From an uncultured Ruminococcus sp. (GTDB lineage: Bacteria; Bacillota; Clostridia; Oscillospirales; Acutalibacteraceae), in assembly GCA_902774325.1 (NCBI GenBank), contig CACYIC010000015.1:1-32436 (forward strand): DNA of 32,436 nucleotides, written 5' to 3'. Both the position numbers and the translations under genes were made by a program. The notes beneath the pieces are model-generated. The model was not told the DNA's origin and made no database searches. It saw only the letters and a list, made by a program, of their open reading frames with translations. Within the stretch, counting starts at the first letter, position 1. The number at the start of each line of letters is the position of its first letter. Below, in pieces: positions 8,499-20,176 of this stretch.

Positions 8499-10264
8499 CA
8501 GTCATCACTCCTTTGCAGCGCGTCCTTGATCTCGGCGTCGAGCTGGGCTTCGATGCTCTCGAGCTCGGCGTCGATCTTGTCCTCGGGCTCATATTTGAAG
8601 CGTCCGATCCTCTCTCTTACGGGGAGGTTGACAAGTATTTCGATATCGGCGCCCTGAGAGAGCGCCTCTCTTGCTTTGTCATAGAAGCTCAAAATCGCCC
8701 TCATCATCAGCACCTGCTTGGGCAGCGAGGTGTAGGTGTCTGTGGGGTCGAAGGCGTTCTGGTGGAGGTAGTCCTCACGGATCGAACGCGCCGATTCGAG
8801 CTTTAAGCGGTCGGGCGCGGAGAGCGCGTCCATACCGACGAGATTTACGATTTCCTGAAGCTCGCTCTCCTCCTGCAGCAGAGCCATGAGCCTGCCGCGC
8901 AGCTCCATGAAGTCGGGCGCGGCGTTTTCCGCGAACCATTTTTCGAGCTGGTCGGTATAGAGCGAGTAGGAGGTCAGCCAGTTTATGGCGGGGAAGTGGC
9001 GCTTGTAGGCGAGGTTCGCGTCCAGACCCCAGAACACCTTAACGATCCTCAGCGTAGCCTGCGATACCGGCTCGGAGATATCTCCGCCCGGAGGCGATAC
9101 GGCGCCGATGACCGAAAGCGCGCCCTCGGTGTCCTCTGTTCCGTTCACGATAACGCGGCCGGCGCGCTCATAGAACTGAGCGAGGCGGCTTCCGAGGTAG
9201 GCGGGATAGCCCTCCTCGCCGGGCATTTCCTCAAGACGGCCGGACATCTCGCGCAGAGCCTCAGCCCAGCGGGAGGTGGAGTCCGCCATGAGAGCGACGG
9301 TGTAGCCCATATCGCGGAAGTACTCCGCGATGGTGATGCCGGTATAGATCGAAGCCTCGCGCGCCGCGACGGGCATATCCGAGGTGTTGGCGATAAGTAC
9401 GGTTCTCTCCATGAGCGAGTTGCCCGTGCGGGGATCCTTGAGCTCGGGGAACTCGTTGAGAACGTCGGTCATTTCGTTGCCGCGCTCGCCGCAGCCGATA
9501 TAAACGATGATGTCGGCGGCTGCCCATTTCGCGAGCTGGTGCTGTACGACGGTCTTGCCCGAGCCGAAGGGACCCGGAACAGCCGCGACGCCGCCCTTGG
9601 CGAGCGGGAAGAGGGTGTCGATCGGGCGCTGACCCGTGGTGAGCAGGATGTCGGGAGAGAGCTTTCTCTTGTAGGGTCTGCCGACGCGGACAGGCCAGGT
9701 CGTGAACATCTTTACTTCCCTGTCGCCGTTTTCGGTTTCGATCACCGCTACGGCGGCGTCGATGTTGAAGTCGCCCTCCCTGATCTCCTTGACCGTGCCC
9801 GAGAGCTTGTTGGGCACGAGGATCTTGTGAAGAACGGCGGCGGTCTCCTTTACGGTTCCGAGCGTGTCGCCGGGGAGCACCTTGTCGCCGATCTTCGCGA
9901 CGGGCGTGAAGTGCCAGACCTTGCTGTGGTCGAGCGAGGGGACGTCCACTCCTCTCTTGAGGTTTGTGCCCGCGATCTTCATGATCTCCTCAAGCGGGCG
10001 CTGGATGCCGTCGTAGATCGCGCCGATGAGTCCGGGACCGAGCTCGACCGAGAGCGGAGCGCCGGTGGATTCGACCAGCTCTCCGGGGCCGAGACCCGAG
10101 GTTTCCTCATAAACCTGGATCGAGGCTCTGTCTCCGTGCATTTCTATGATTTCGCCGATCAGACGCTTGCTGCTTACGCGCACAACGTCGAACATGTTGG
10201 CGTCGCGCATTCCCTCGGCGATTACCAGAGGGCCCGCGACCTTAGTTATAATTCCTGTTTTCAA
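8498..10264 (-). CDS. ntpA: V-type ATPase catalytic subunit A
   Basis: Catalytic subunit that hydrolyses or makes ATP in the V1 head. The 588 residues include an N-terminal beta-barrel ([16 protein letters not shown]), the A-specific non-homologous insert (about 110-190), P-loop GPFGSGKT (about 231-238) and the catalytic block [13 protein letters not shown] (about 257-269). The later block [20 protein letters not shown] is also intact. The start is a TTG at 10264 with GAGGTG seven bases upstream; no ATG exists at the conserved N-terminus. It lies between the small subunit gene and ntpB, in the conserved order. Confidence 0.97.
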   Translation of the reverse strand: MKTGIITKVAGPLVIAEGMRDANMFDVVRVSSKRLIGEIIEMHGDRASIQVYEETSGLGPGELVESTGAPLSVELGPGLIGAIYDGIQRPLEEIMKIAGTNLKRGVDVPSLDHSKVWHFTPVAKIGDKVLPGDTLGTVKETAAVLHKILVPNKLSGTVKEIREGDFNIDAAVAVIETENGDREVKMFTTWPVRVGRPYKRKLSPDILLTTGQRPIDTLFPLAKGGVAAVPGPFGSGKTVVQHQLAKWAAADIIVYIGCGERGNEMTDVLNEFPELKDPRTGNSLMERTVLIANTSDMPVAAREASIYTGITIAEYFRDMGYTVALMADSTSRWAEALREMSGRLEEMPGEEGYPAYLGSRLAQFYERAGRVIVNGTEDTEGALSVIGAVSPPGGDISEPVSQATLRIVKVFWGLDANLAYKRHFPAINWLTSYSLYTDQLEKWFAENAAPDFMELRGRLMALLQEESELQEIVNLVGMDALSAPDRLKLESARSIREDYLHQNAFDPTDTYTSLPKQVLMMRAILSFYDKAREALSQGADIEILVNLPVRERIGRFKYEPEDKIDAELESIEAQLDAEIKDALQRSDD

Positions 10265-10278
10265 AGCGTTACACCTCG

Positions 10279-10602
10279 TTATTCGTTGAAAATAATGTCG
10301 GAGCCGACAGCCTTTTCCACAAAGGAGGAAAGACGGCTTCTGCCCGTGCCGCGTTTTCCGCGAACACCCGGCAGAGGGATGATTGCGGGAGTGATCTGTT
10401 CACTGTAGCGGGCAAGCTCCCTGCCCGACACGGCGTAAAGCTCCTCGGTGAGATAAATGATCGCGTACCGATCGGAGCCCGCGAGTTTTTTCAGAAGCGG
10501 AGCCGCTTCCTCCTCGCGCTCGCACGGGAATACGTCGAGCCCGATCGCCGAGAAGCCCTTAATGCTCTCGCTGTCGCCGAGAATAGCGATATTTTTAGCC
10601 AT
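10279..10602 (-). CDS. ntpG: V-type ATPase subunit F (small central-stalk subunit)
   Basis: Small rotor subunit that clasps subunit D and modulates V1 activity. The product is about 107 residues with the family start [17 protein letters not shown], the GLDVFP block (about 24-29) and the late block [11 protein letters not shown]. In the Enterococcus hirae operon the gene in this place is called ntpG, though the protein is generally called subunit F. The ATG at 10602 overlaps the ntpC stop by eight bases (TATGGCTAA); a GTG at 10611 would add three residues (MSF) but sits too near the AAAGGA. Sequence and position agree. Confidence 0.9.
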   Translation of the reverse strand: MAKNIAILGDSESIKGFSAIGLDVFPCEREEEAAPLLKKLAGSDRYAIIYLTEELYAVSGRELARYSEQITPAIIPLPGVRGKRGTGRSRLSSFVEKAVGSDIIFNE

Positions 10603-11566
10603 AAAGCTCACGCATCCTTTCTCTGATCACGTCAACAGGCGTGAGGGTGCGAAGCCCGCCGTCGATGATGTGGAGCGCCTTCTTCTCAGCCTCGCAGCCG
10701 AGGTAGTAGCCCAGCAGCGGCGCGGCGCCCTCGCAGGTCCTCCTGCAGCTTTCAACAGCGCAGGCGATCAGCCTGTTGTCGGTGAATTTTTCAAATTCCG
10801 CGGGAGAGACCTTGTATGCCTCGACCGCTTTATTGCAGTCGTATTCGCTGCGCTTTGAGAGATATTCGAGCAGAGGGCTCAAACCCTTGACAGCCGCGTC
10901 GATAACGGCTCTGCGGTCGAAGCCCTCGATGCGAACCAGCGCCTTGTGCAGGTATTCCCTGCCGGCTCCGGCTCTGGCGCCTCGGATAGCGACCTTGAGG
11001 TTGTTGTAGTATATAAATCTCAAAAAGTAATCGTGCAGAAATTTAGCGTCGGATTTTTCGCTCAGGCGCAAAAGCTCCTTGCTCAGCGCCTTGTCGAGCG
11101 CCGCGTCCGAAAGCCTCGCGTCGCCCTTGTGGGCGAGGATGCTGTACGCCTCGTCCGAATAGGCGGAGAGCCATTCGGGGAGAAGGTCGTGCCTGCGCTG
11201 CTCGACCGCTTCCCTTAGTCTGTCGACCCCGATCGTGACGGGAGAGAGCAGAAGCTGCTCGTAATCCCTGTCTGCGAGGGTGCCCTTGAGCACCACCTTG
11301 AGGTTGTGGACGTCGTTGGGAAGGATAAAGGGAGTGAAGATCTCCGGGTCGGGAGCGACGCTCCTGAGATATTTCCAGGTCTTTTCGCTGTGGTCGTCGA
11401 TGATCTCGTCGACCGTTTCGCCCTCGCCGTAGTTCTTCTCCTTTAAAGCCGCCTTCAGTTCGTCGCTGCTTTTGCAGGAGAGGAAGCGCTCGATATCGGC
11501 GTTCGAGAAGAGCGAGACCTCCCTGGCGCGCACGGAGCCTATGGAATATTCATAAGATAAAGCCAT
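10595..11566 (-). CDS. ntpC: V-type ATPase subunit C (d-type, c-ring socket)
   Basis: Funnel-shaped subunit that sits on the membrane c-ring and docks the D/F shaft; equivalent to eukaryotic subunit d. The 323 residues are nearly all helical, starting ALSYEYSIGSVRAREVSLFS, with the family-type segments FILPNDVHNLKVVLKGTLAD (about 79-98) and RFIYYNNLKVAIRGARAG (about 191-208). AAAGGAGG stands six bases before ATG 11566. It is tightly packed between ntpE (11 bases) and the subunit F gene (overlap). Divergence is high across this family, so the call rests on both motif and gene order. Confidence 0.94.
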   Translation of the reverse strand: MALSYEYSIGSVRAREVSLFSNADIERFLSCKSSDELKAALKEKNYGEGETVDEIIDDHSEKTWKYLRSVAPDPEIFTPFILPNDVHNLKVVLKGTLADRDYEQLLLSPVTIGVDRLREAVEQRRHDLLPEWLSAYSDEAYSILAHKGDARLSDAALDKALSKELLRLSEKSDAKFLHDYFLRFIYYNNLKVAIRGARAGAGREYLHKALVRIEGFDRRAVIDAAVKGLSPLLEYLSKRSEYDCNKAVEAYKVSPAEFEKFTDNRLIACAVESCRRTCEGAAPLLGYYLGCEAEKKALHIIDGGLRTLTPVDVIRERMRELYG

Positions 11567-11576
11567 AAGTCCTCCT

Positions 11577-12155
11577 TTAAGCGAAGAGCTGACTGTTGAT
11601 CAGATCCTCCAGCGCGTCGCGCCTGTCGGCAATCAGAGCGTCAAAGCTCATGTTCTCGTCTATGCCGCCGCTCTTGAGAATAAAGCCGCCGCCGATGCTC
11701 TCGGGCTTGTCCGAGAGCTCCGCCTCGAGTCCCGCGGCTCTGAGCCTGTCGGAAAAATCCCCGGGGAGCCTTTGCAGGTCGCGGCTGTTCAGGCAGATAG
11801 TTCCGCTTTTGCCGCCGAGCTTCGCGGCAAGGCGGTAGATCGCCTCAAAGTATTCGCTGTCGCTCAGCCCCGTGAGATAATCCCTCAGGGCTTCGATCGT
11901 CTTGTCTATTTCCAGTCTGCGGCGCTTGAGCAGCGCGTTTTTGATCTCAAGCTCGGCGCGGCTTTGGGTCGCGCTCTTGATCTGGGCGAGCTTTTTTTCT
12001 GTCTTTGCCTGAAGCTCGGCGTCCTTCTCGGCCGCCTTCTTTTCCGCTTCGGCGATCAGAGCCGCGCCCTTTGCCTGAGCCTCCTGCTCAATTGCCCTGA
12101 CGGTTTCGTCACAGTCTGAGTGGATACGGCTTAAAATCTTGTCACCGCCGTTCAT
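11577..12155 (-). CDS. ntpE: V-type ATPase subunit E (peripheral stalk)
   Basis: Stator subunit that links the V1 head to subunit I. The first 100 residues of this 192-residue protein form a long charged helix rich in A, E, K and Q, expected to coil with the G/H-like partner encoded first in the operon. The C-terminal half has the globular-domain features FEAIYRLAAKLGGKSGTICL and a GGFILKSGGIDENMSFDALI block, which is characteristic of subunit E. ATG 12155 follows GGAAGGTGA. The 36-base gap to ntpK is the largest in this part of the operon. Confidence 0.94.
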   Translation of the reverse strand: MNGGDKILSRIHSDCDETVRAIEQEAQAKGAALIAEAEKKAAEKDAELQAKTEKKLAQIKSATQSRAELEIKNALLKRRRLEIDKTIEALRDYLTGLSDSEYFEAIYRLAAKLGGKSGTICLNSRDLQRLPGDFSDRLRAAGLEAELSDKPESIGGGFILKSGGIDENMSFDALIADRRDALEDLINSQLFA

Positions 12156-12191
12156 CAGGACTCACCTTCCTTTCGTAGCTTTCGGGTTTCA

Positions 12192-14655
<2,464 letters not shown>

Positions 14656-14673
14656 ACAGCGTCACCGTCCTTT

Positions 14674-14985
14674 TTAGCCCAAGAGCGCGTCCGCCGCGTT
14701 TTTAACGACGGAGGGGCGGTTCTTTTCGGCGGTCGCCGTCAGCTCGTCGCAGCCCTTGAGCGCGTTTTCGCGCGCTTCGGCGAGCGCCCTCTCGCTTTCG
14801 CTCCGGGCTTTTTCGATTTCCGCGTCGCATTCGCCCAGCTTCTTCTGCTCGCGGTCAAAGACCAGCTGCTTAGCCTTTGCGCCCGCTTCCGAAAGCCCGG
14901 CGGCGGCGTCGGTTTTTGCCTGCGCCTCGCGCTGCCTGCACTCTTCCTCGGCGGCGCGGATGGCGTCCAACATATCCTTAGCCAT
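14674..14985 (-). CDS. ntpF: V-type ATPase peripheral-stalk subunit (G/H-like)
   Basis: Short 103-residue protein that is almost entirely predicted helix: A, E, K, Q and R rich, with heptad-like spacing (EEECRQREAQAKTDAAAGLS). In E. hirae and related operons the first gene encodes exactly such a subunit, which forms the peripheral stalk by coiling with NtpE; it is named ntpF there and subunit H or G elsewhere. ATG 14985 follows AAAGGAG by five bases on the minus strand. Upstream in-frame ATGs lie in the leader region and lack spacing. It opens the operon, about 70 bases after the predicted transcription start. Sequence alone is low complexity; position makes the call. Confidence 0.87.
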   Translation of the reverse strand: MAKDMLDAIRAAEEECRQREAQAKTDAAAGLSEAGAKAKQLVFDREQKKLGECDAEIEKARSESERALAEARENALKGCDELTATAEKNRPSVVKNAADALLG

Positions 14986-15033
14986 ATAGTCTCCTTTCAT
15001 GTTCAAAAAAGAAAACAGCTTTTGATAAGCCGC

Positions 15034-15056
15034 GTATGATATCGAATATATCATAC
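15034..15056. promoter_or_regulatory. Inverted repeat at the V-ATPase transcription start
   Basis: Perfect 9-bp arms GTATGATAT (15034-15042) and ATATCATAC (15048-15056) around a five-base centre. It begins at the predicted +1 of the ntp promoter. It could be an operator for a dimeric repressor or a 5' stem-loop in the mRNA. Confidence 0.6.
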
Positions 15057-15062
15057 CGGAAT

Positions 15063-15091
15063 ATTGTATCACAAATCTAAAAAAATTACAA
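15063..15091 (-). promoter_or_regulatory. Promoter of the V-ATPase operon
   Basis: On the minus strand: TTGTAA (15091-15086), 17 bases, TACAAT (15068-15063), with a TG one base before the -10 (extended -10). Confidence 0.82.
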
Positions 15092-15163
15092 TAATTTTTT
15101 CTCGGAATTCTTCGGTCAAATCAAGAAAAGTGACCAAAATGACAATTTGCCGGCTTTGGTATA

Positions 15164-15190
15164 TTTTCGGCGCGAAAAAACCGCCGAAAA
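15164..15190. repeat. Inverted repeat between divergent promoters
   Basis: Nine-bp arms TTTTCGGCG (15164-15172) and CGCCGAAAA (15182-15190), nine-base centre. It lies between the ntp and tetR promoters, outside both. It may be an operator or a transcription insulator. Confidence 0.5.
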
Positions 15191-15215
15191 AGCGTTTTAT
15201 AAACGAACAAAAACA

Positions 15216-15244
15216 TTGACATTGTTATTTGCAGATGATAAAAT
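15216..15244 (+). promoter_or_regulatory. Promoter of the tetR-RND operon
   Basis: TTGACA (15216-15221), 17 bases, TAAAAT (15239-15244), about 55 bases before the GTG start at 15300. Confidence 0.85.
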
Positions 15245-15299
15245 ATATAAGATGATAATATGTCACATCACTATAGAGATTTTTTAGGGGGAAAAAATA

Positions 15300-15914
15300 G
15301 TGATCAAAAAAACATTTTACAATCTTGGCGACGCCAAAAAGCAGAGGGTCACAAACGCGATCCTTCACGAGTTCGCCGGTCCGGACAACGGAAGGGTGAG
15401 CATCAACCGCATCATTGAGTCCGCGGGCATTTCGCGGGGCAGCTTTTATCAGTATTTTGACGATAAGATCGACCTTGTCGAGGTCGTGCTGCGCAATTTT
15501 GTGGATCAGGTCCTCGAAAAGTGCATGAAGGATATCGAGGAATCGAACGGCAACGTGTTTTACGTTTACGGCAAGATGTTCGATTACATCATCGAGCTCG
15601 GAAACGACGGGGAGAGCGCGGTCATAATCAAGAATCTCATGCTCAGCATGAGATCGGGCGGAACTCTCGTCAACGAGTATATGCGCAGCCGTTTCTCGGG
15701 ATTTGAGAAGCTCAGGGACATCACCTCCGAGTATTCCCGCGAGAATTTCCGCTTCAAGTCCGACGATGATATGCGCAGCCTGCAGCAGCTTCTCGACGCC
15801 GCGCTTCTCGGCACTCTGTTCAAGTATTACGTCTGCGAGCGCGAGCTTGAGCCGCTCAGGGACGAATACCGCCTGAAGCTCGCGATAATCGAGCAGGGCG
15901 CGGTGCTCAGATAG
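15300..15914 (+). CDS. TetR/AcrR-family regulator
   Basis: DNA-binding regulator of 204 residues. The N-terminal helix-turn-helix is clear (about 33-60), RVSINRIIESAGISRGSFYQ followed by YFDDKIDLVE, the signature of TetR domains. The C-terminal 140 residues form the variable ligand-binding helical domain and give no ligand. The start is GTG 15300 with AGGGGG eight bases upstream. The exporter gene follows 85 bases after the stop with no terminator or new promoter, so the two are probably one operon, and the regulator probably controls it in response to an exported compound. It diverges from the V-ATPase operon, which shares the intergenic region. Confidence 0.93.
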   Translation: MIKKTFYNLGDAKKQRVTNAILHEFAGPDNGRVSINRIIESAGISRGSFYQYFDDKIDLVEVVLRNFVDQVLEKCMKDIEESNGNVFYVYGKMFDYIIELGNDGESAVIIKNLMLSMRSGGTLVNEYMRSRFSGFEKLRDITSEYSRENFRFKSDDDMRSLQQLLDAALLGTLFKYYVCERELEPLRDEYRLKLAIIEQGAVLR

Positions 15915-15999
15915 ATAAAAAAGGCGGAGCCGCGCGCTTCGCTTATAAGATTTGATCAAGGGGATGACCGGCTATTATGCGAATATCCCGGGAGAGTAT

Positions 16000-18900
16000 A
16001 TGATTTCTAAATTCAGCGTAAAAAGACCGATGACCGTTTTTGTCGCGGTGGTGCTCGTCATCGTTCTCGGAGTGGTGGCGTTTTCAAAGATGACGCCCGA
16101 TCTGCTTCCGAATATGGATTTTCCGTACATCGTGATAATGACTCCCTATGCGGGTCAGACTCCCGAAACCGTTGAGATGTCGGTCAGCAAGCCGCTTGAG
16201 CAGAGCATGTCCGTGATCGACGGCGTTAAGCAGATCACCTCGAATTCCTCGGAAAACTACTCGACTCTGATGATACAGTTTGAGGACGGAACGAATATGG
16301 ACACCGCGACTATCGACGTGCGCTCCGCGCTCGATACGGTCTCCGATAAATGGGACGACAAGATCGGCGCTCCCTACCTTCTCAAGATCAACCCCTCGAT
16401 ACTTCCCGTCGCAATGGCGGCTGTCGATTACGAGGGAAAGGACAGAGCTGAGATCTCTCGCTTTGTCAGCGACGAGCTGATGAACCGGATCGAGGGAATA
16501 GACGGCGTCGCCTCGGTCTCAAATCAGGGGATACTTACCGAGAAGGAAAAGGTAGTTATCTCTCAGAAGAAGCTCGACAAGCTCAACAAAAAGATATCGG
16601 CGGCGCTTGACGACCAGTTTTCCGACGCGGAGGATAAGCTCAAGGACGCGCAGGAGGAGCTTGACAAAAGCATCTCCGATGCCGAAAGCGGAAGCGCCGT
16701 GATCTCGTCCTCGCTCGACGAGATAAACGAGCAGCAGGAGGCGCTCGCCACTCAGCTTTCGGAGGCGGGAGGCGACGCGAGAGACGGAAACAATCAGATA
16801 ATCTCGGCGAAGATGGAGCTTTTGGATCAGAAGTCGTCCCTGACCTCGACCAAAACCCAGCTTGAAACCGTTTATCAGGTGCTGCTGAATCTCCAAACCA
16901 CCTCCGAGGAGCTCGAGGAGGAGCGCGACAGGCTCGAAAAGGCGCTGCCCGTTCTCAAGGACGCCGGAGAGTCCTACAATAAAATACTCGAAAGCCTTGA
17001 CGATCCCGGGCTGACGGAGGAGGAGCGCGCCGAGCTAAGCAGGCAGACGGATGAAATAAACAAGCTGCTCGAGCCCTACGGCGCGAGCGTTGACAATATC
17101 GAGGAGGCCATCCTCGCGGTGAACGATTCCCTCGTCACGGTAGACAAGGCGATCGACGATCTGGAAAAGAATCTGAGCAGCTACGGCGTAAGCCTCGACT
17201 CGCTCGACGACACCCTCTCCGAGATGACAAAGCAGATCAGCACGATCGAGGGCGGCATCACGGAGATCGACAAGGCTATAACCGGACTCGACGACAAGAG
17301 CGTAACCGTAAACGACGCGCTGACCACGGTTTCAAAGCAGCAGTCGAGCGCGGATTTCAAGCTCTCCTCGACGGTCTCGACCCTCACAGCCAAGCAGACT
17401 CAGCTCGAGAGCGCTCAGACCCAGCTCGATTCAGCCAAGAGCGAGCTTGACCAATCCTTCGACACCCTCAAGGATCAGAAAAAATCCGCGAAGGAAAAGG
17501 CGGACCTCAAGAGCAAGGTGACGATCGAGAATATCTCAACGATCCTCACCGCCCAGAGCTTTTCGATGCCCGCCGGATATGTTGAGGACGACAAAAACAA
17601 CCGCTTCATGGTTCGCGTCGGTGATACGGTCAAGAGCGAAAAGGAGCTGGAAAACCTCGCGCTCTTCGATACCAAGATTGACGGCATCGGCGTTATCAGA
17701 TTAAAGGACGTCGCGGATATCTTTGTCGCGGACAATTCGGAAAATATCTACGCGAAAATCAATAACCGCGACGGCGTTATACTCAGCTTTACTAAGGCGA
17801 GCAATATCGCCACCTCGACCGTCTGCGACAACATCAACAGCGAATTCAAGGCTCTCGAGGAGCAGTACAAGGGTCTTGAGTTCACCTATCTCTACAGCCA
17901 GGGAGATTACATCCATATCATAATCAACGGCGTTCTGCAGAACCTTCTCATGGGAGCGGCGCTCGCTATAATCATTCTCTTCCTGTTCCTGCGGGATATC
18001 AAGCCCACGCTCATTGTCGCCTGCTCCATCCCGATAAGCGTCGTGTTCGCCATCGTTCTCATGTATTTCAGCGGCGTGACGCTCAACCTGATCTCGCTTT
18101 CGGGTCTGGCTATAGGCGTCGGAATGCTGGTAGACAACTCCGTAGTCGTAATAGAGAATATCTACCGCCTGCGCTCACTCGGGCACTCCGCGGCGGCAGC
18201 GGCGGTGAACGGAGCAAAGCAGGTCGCGGGCGCGATCGCCGCCTCGACCCTGACCACGATCTGCGTCTTTGTGCCCATAGTCTTTGTCGAGGGAATAACA
18301 AGGCAGCTCTTTGTCGATATGGCGCTCACTATCGCCTATTCGCTGCTTGCCAGCCTTGTCGTGGCGCTAACCCTTGTGCCCGCCATGAGCCGGGGTATGC
18401 TCCGCAGGATCAGAGACAGAAAAAGCAGCGGCGAGGGCAGGATAGCCCGGGCTTACGGGCGCTCGCTCAGGTTCGTGCTTCGCCACAAGGTCATCTCGAT
18501 AGCGGTCGTTATTGTTCTGCTTCTGGGCAGCGGCTTCGGCGCGCTGATACGCGGCTTCAGCTTCATGCCCTCGATGAGCGGCACCGAGATCCAGGTGGAC
18601 GTCTCGCTCGATCCGAACGTCACCTTTGAGGACACCGTCGCGGTCGGCGAGCAGGTCAACAGGGTGATGTCCAAGATCGACGAGTTTGAAACCGTCGGAG
18701 TGCTCGCGGGAAGCAGCACCTCCCTGATGGGACTCGGCTCGGGCAGCTCAAGTACCGGCAGCCTCATGGCTTACGGCGTTTTGAGGAGCGACAGCACCAA
18801 GAAGGGCGAGGAGATCACCAGGAAGCTCGAGAAGGAGCTTGCCTTTGTTGACGGCGAGGTGACCGTCGGAGGCAGCACCACAAGCTCGATGTCAACTCTC

Positions 18901-20031
18901 ATAGGCGAAAGCAATGTTCAGGTTGCGCTTTACGGCGACGATCTCGACGTCCTCCGCAGCACGGCAAAGGAGATCTCCGGGAAGCTCGAGAAGCTCGACT
19001 GCATTGAAAAATCAGACCCGGGACTCGGCGCCACCTCTCCCGAGATCAGGGTGACGGTGGACAAAAAGAAGGCTGCGGAAAACAGCCTGACGGTTGCTCA
19101 GGTGTTCCAGCAGGTCGCCTCAGCCGTATCGAGCGAAAAGACCTCCGCCACGCTCAAGGGAGAGGACGGCAAGGCGCTGGATATAGTGGTGGTCAAGGAC
19201 AATTCCCAAAAGACCACCGCCGACAAGCTGAAAAATATCAAGCTGACCTATACGGACGCGCAGGGCGAGGAAAAGAGCGTAAAGCTCGGAAAGATCGCCA
19301 ATATCAAGCGCGCCGAAACGTCGGATCTCATAAAGCGCAGAGATCAGAACCGCTTTTTGACGATAACCGCCGTGCCGAAGGAGGGTCATACCCTCACCGA
19401 GGCTTCAAACGCCGCGGACGCCGCTCTGCGCGATCTCAAGCTCCCGGCTGGCTGTTCGATAGAGTTTGAGGGAAGCAACGAGGAAACGATGGAGGCTGTC
19501 AGGCAGCTCCTGCTGATGATGCTTCTGGGCGTTATTATGATCTATCTTATCATGGTGGCTCAGTTCCAGAGCCTGAAATCGCCCTTCATAATCATGTTCA
19601 CGATCCCGCTTGCCTTCACGGGCGGCTTTATCGGTCTGCTGATAACGGGCTTCGACGTGAGCGTTATCTCTCTGATAGGCTTCATCATGCTCTGCGGAAT
19701 CATAGTGAACAACGGTATAGTGCTGGTGGATTATATCAATAAGCTCAGGATCGAGGGCTTGAGCAGGACGGAAGCGATAGTTGAGGCGGGTCAGACCCGT
19801 ATGCGCCCGATCCTTATAACGGCTCTCACCACCGTGCTCGGCCTTTCGGTCATGGCGCTCGGAATCGGGACAGGAGCCGAGATGATGCAGCCGCTCGCAG
19901 TCGTCTGCATAGGCGGTCTGCTCTACGCGACCTTCATGACGCTCTATATAATCCCGCTGATCTACGACGCCTTCAACAAGAAGGAGATCAAGGAGCTAAG
20001 CGACGAAGAACTCGAAATCGTCGAGGACTGA
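16000..20031 (+). CDS. RND-family efflux transporter with coiled-coil insert
   Basis: Large membrane exporter of the AcrB/SwrC type, 1343 residues against about 1050 for normal members. Transmembrane helix 1 (about 12-30) is followed by the porter domain. Between about residues 185 and 505 there is an extra segment that is nearly all charged coiled coil (repeats such as LKDAQEELDKSISDAES). Helices 2-6 follow (about 640-800), with the motif VGMLVDNSVVVIENIYR (about 707-723). A second porter domain and helices 8-12 complete the duplicated RND plan. AcrB's Asp-Asp pair is Asp-Asn here, and the position of AcrB Lys940 is Asn (IIVNNGIVLVDYIN). ATG 16000 follows GGGAGAG; the longer reading frame from 15952 has no ribosome site. 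No membrane-fusion protein or outer-membrane partner is encoded nearby, as expected in a monoderm. Confidence 0.9.
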   Translation: MISKFSVKRPMTVFVAVVLVIVLGVVAFSKMTPDLLPNMDFPYIVIMTPYAGQTPETVEMSVSKPLEQSMSVIDGVKQITSNSSENYSTLMIQFEDGTNMDTATIDVRSALDTVSDKWDDKIGAPYLLKINPSILPVAMAAVDYEGKDRAEISRFVSDELMNRIEGIDGVASVSNQGILTEKEKVVISQKKLDKLNKKISAALDDQFSDAEDKLKDAQEELDKSISDAESGSAVISSSLDEINEQQEALATQLSEAGGDARDGNNQIISAKMELLDQKSSLTSTKTQLETVYQVLLNLQTTSEELEEERDRLEKALPVLKDAGESYNKILESLDDPGLTEEERAELSRQTDEINKLLEPYGASVDNIEEAILAVNDSLVTVDKAIDDLEKNLSSYGVSLDSLDDTLSEMTKQISTIEGGITEIDKAITGLDDKSVTVNDALTTVSKQQSSADFKLSSTVSTLTAKQTQLESAQTQLDSAKSELDQSFDTLKDQKKSAKEKADLKSKVTIENISTILTAQSFSMPAGYVEDDKNNRFMVRVGDTVKSEKELENLALFDTKIDGIGVIRLKDVADIFVADNSENIYAKINNRDGVILSFTKASNIATSTVCDNINSEFKALEEQYKGLEFTYLYSQGDYIHIIINGVLQNLLMGAALAIIILFLFLRDIKPTLIVACSIPISVVFAIVLMYFSGVTLNLISLSGLAIGVGMLVDNSVVVIENIYRLRSLGHSAAAAAVNGAKQVAGAIAASTLTTICVFVPIVFVEGITRQLFVDMALTIAYSLLASLVVALTLVPAMSRGMLRRIRDRKSSGEGRIARAYGRSLRFVLRHKVISIAVVIVLLLGSGFGALIRGFSFMPSMSGTEIQVDVSLDPNVTFEDTVAVGEQVNRVMSKIDEFETVGVLAGSSTSLMGLGSGSSSTGSLMAYGVLRSDSTKKGEEITRKLEKELAFVDGEVTVGGSTTSSMSTLIGESNVQVALYGDDLDVLRSTAKEISGKLEKLDCIEKSDPGLGATSPEIRVTVDKKKAAENSLTVAQVFQQVASAVSSEKTSATLKGEDGKALDIVVVKDNSQKTTADKLKNIKLTYTDAQGEEKSVKLGKIANIKRAETSDLIKRRDQNRFLTITAVPKEGHTLTEASNAADAALRDLKLPAGCSIEFEGSNEETMEAVRQLLLMMLLGVIMIYLIMVAQFQSLKSPFIIMFTIPLAFTGGFIGLLITGFDVSVISLIGFIMLCGIIVNNGIVLVDYINKLRIEGLSRTEAIVEAGQTRMRPILITALTTVLGLSVMALGIGTGAEMMQPLAVVCIGGLLYATFMTLYIIPLIYDAFNKKEIKELSDEELEIVED

Positions 20032-20068
20032 ATAAGCTAATGAATAATGAATAGTGAATGATGAATAA
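20029..20068. repeat. Heptamer array A (TGAATAA type)
   Basis: Four exact-phase 7-base units TGAATAA, TGAATAG, TGAATGA, TGAATAA (20041-20068). A further TGAATAA at 20029-20035 includes the stop codon of the exporter gene. Arrays C and D carry the same motif in the opposite orientation. Confidence 0.85.
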
Positions 20069-20071
20069 TTG

Positions 20072-20127
20072 CGGTCGGGCAGATGGGTTTGCTTAATGAT
20101 GAACCTTTTGTGCCCGACCGAATTTTT
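20072..20127 (+). terminator. Terminator of the tetR-RND operon
   Basis: Ten-bp stem CGGTCGGGCA (20072-20081) with TGCCCGACCG (20111-20120), a 29-base loop and an AATTTTTATT tail. Confidence 0.82.
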
Positions 20128-20176
20128 ATTGCTGCGGGTTTGGAAAATGCGGCGGCTTCCTTGATTTTATTACAGA

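Noticed and set aside
8996-10408. 470-codon plus-strand frame opposite ntpA
   Set aside because: Antisense shadow of a catalytic ATPase gene; no start signals or recognisable domain.
15952-15999. Start of the RND gene at 15952 or 15964
   Set aside because: No spaced ribosome site; ATG 16000 has GGGAGAG and gives the family-typical MISKFSVKRPM.
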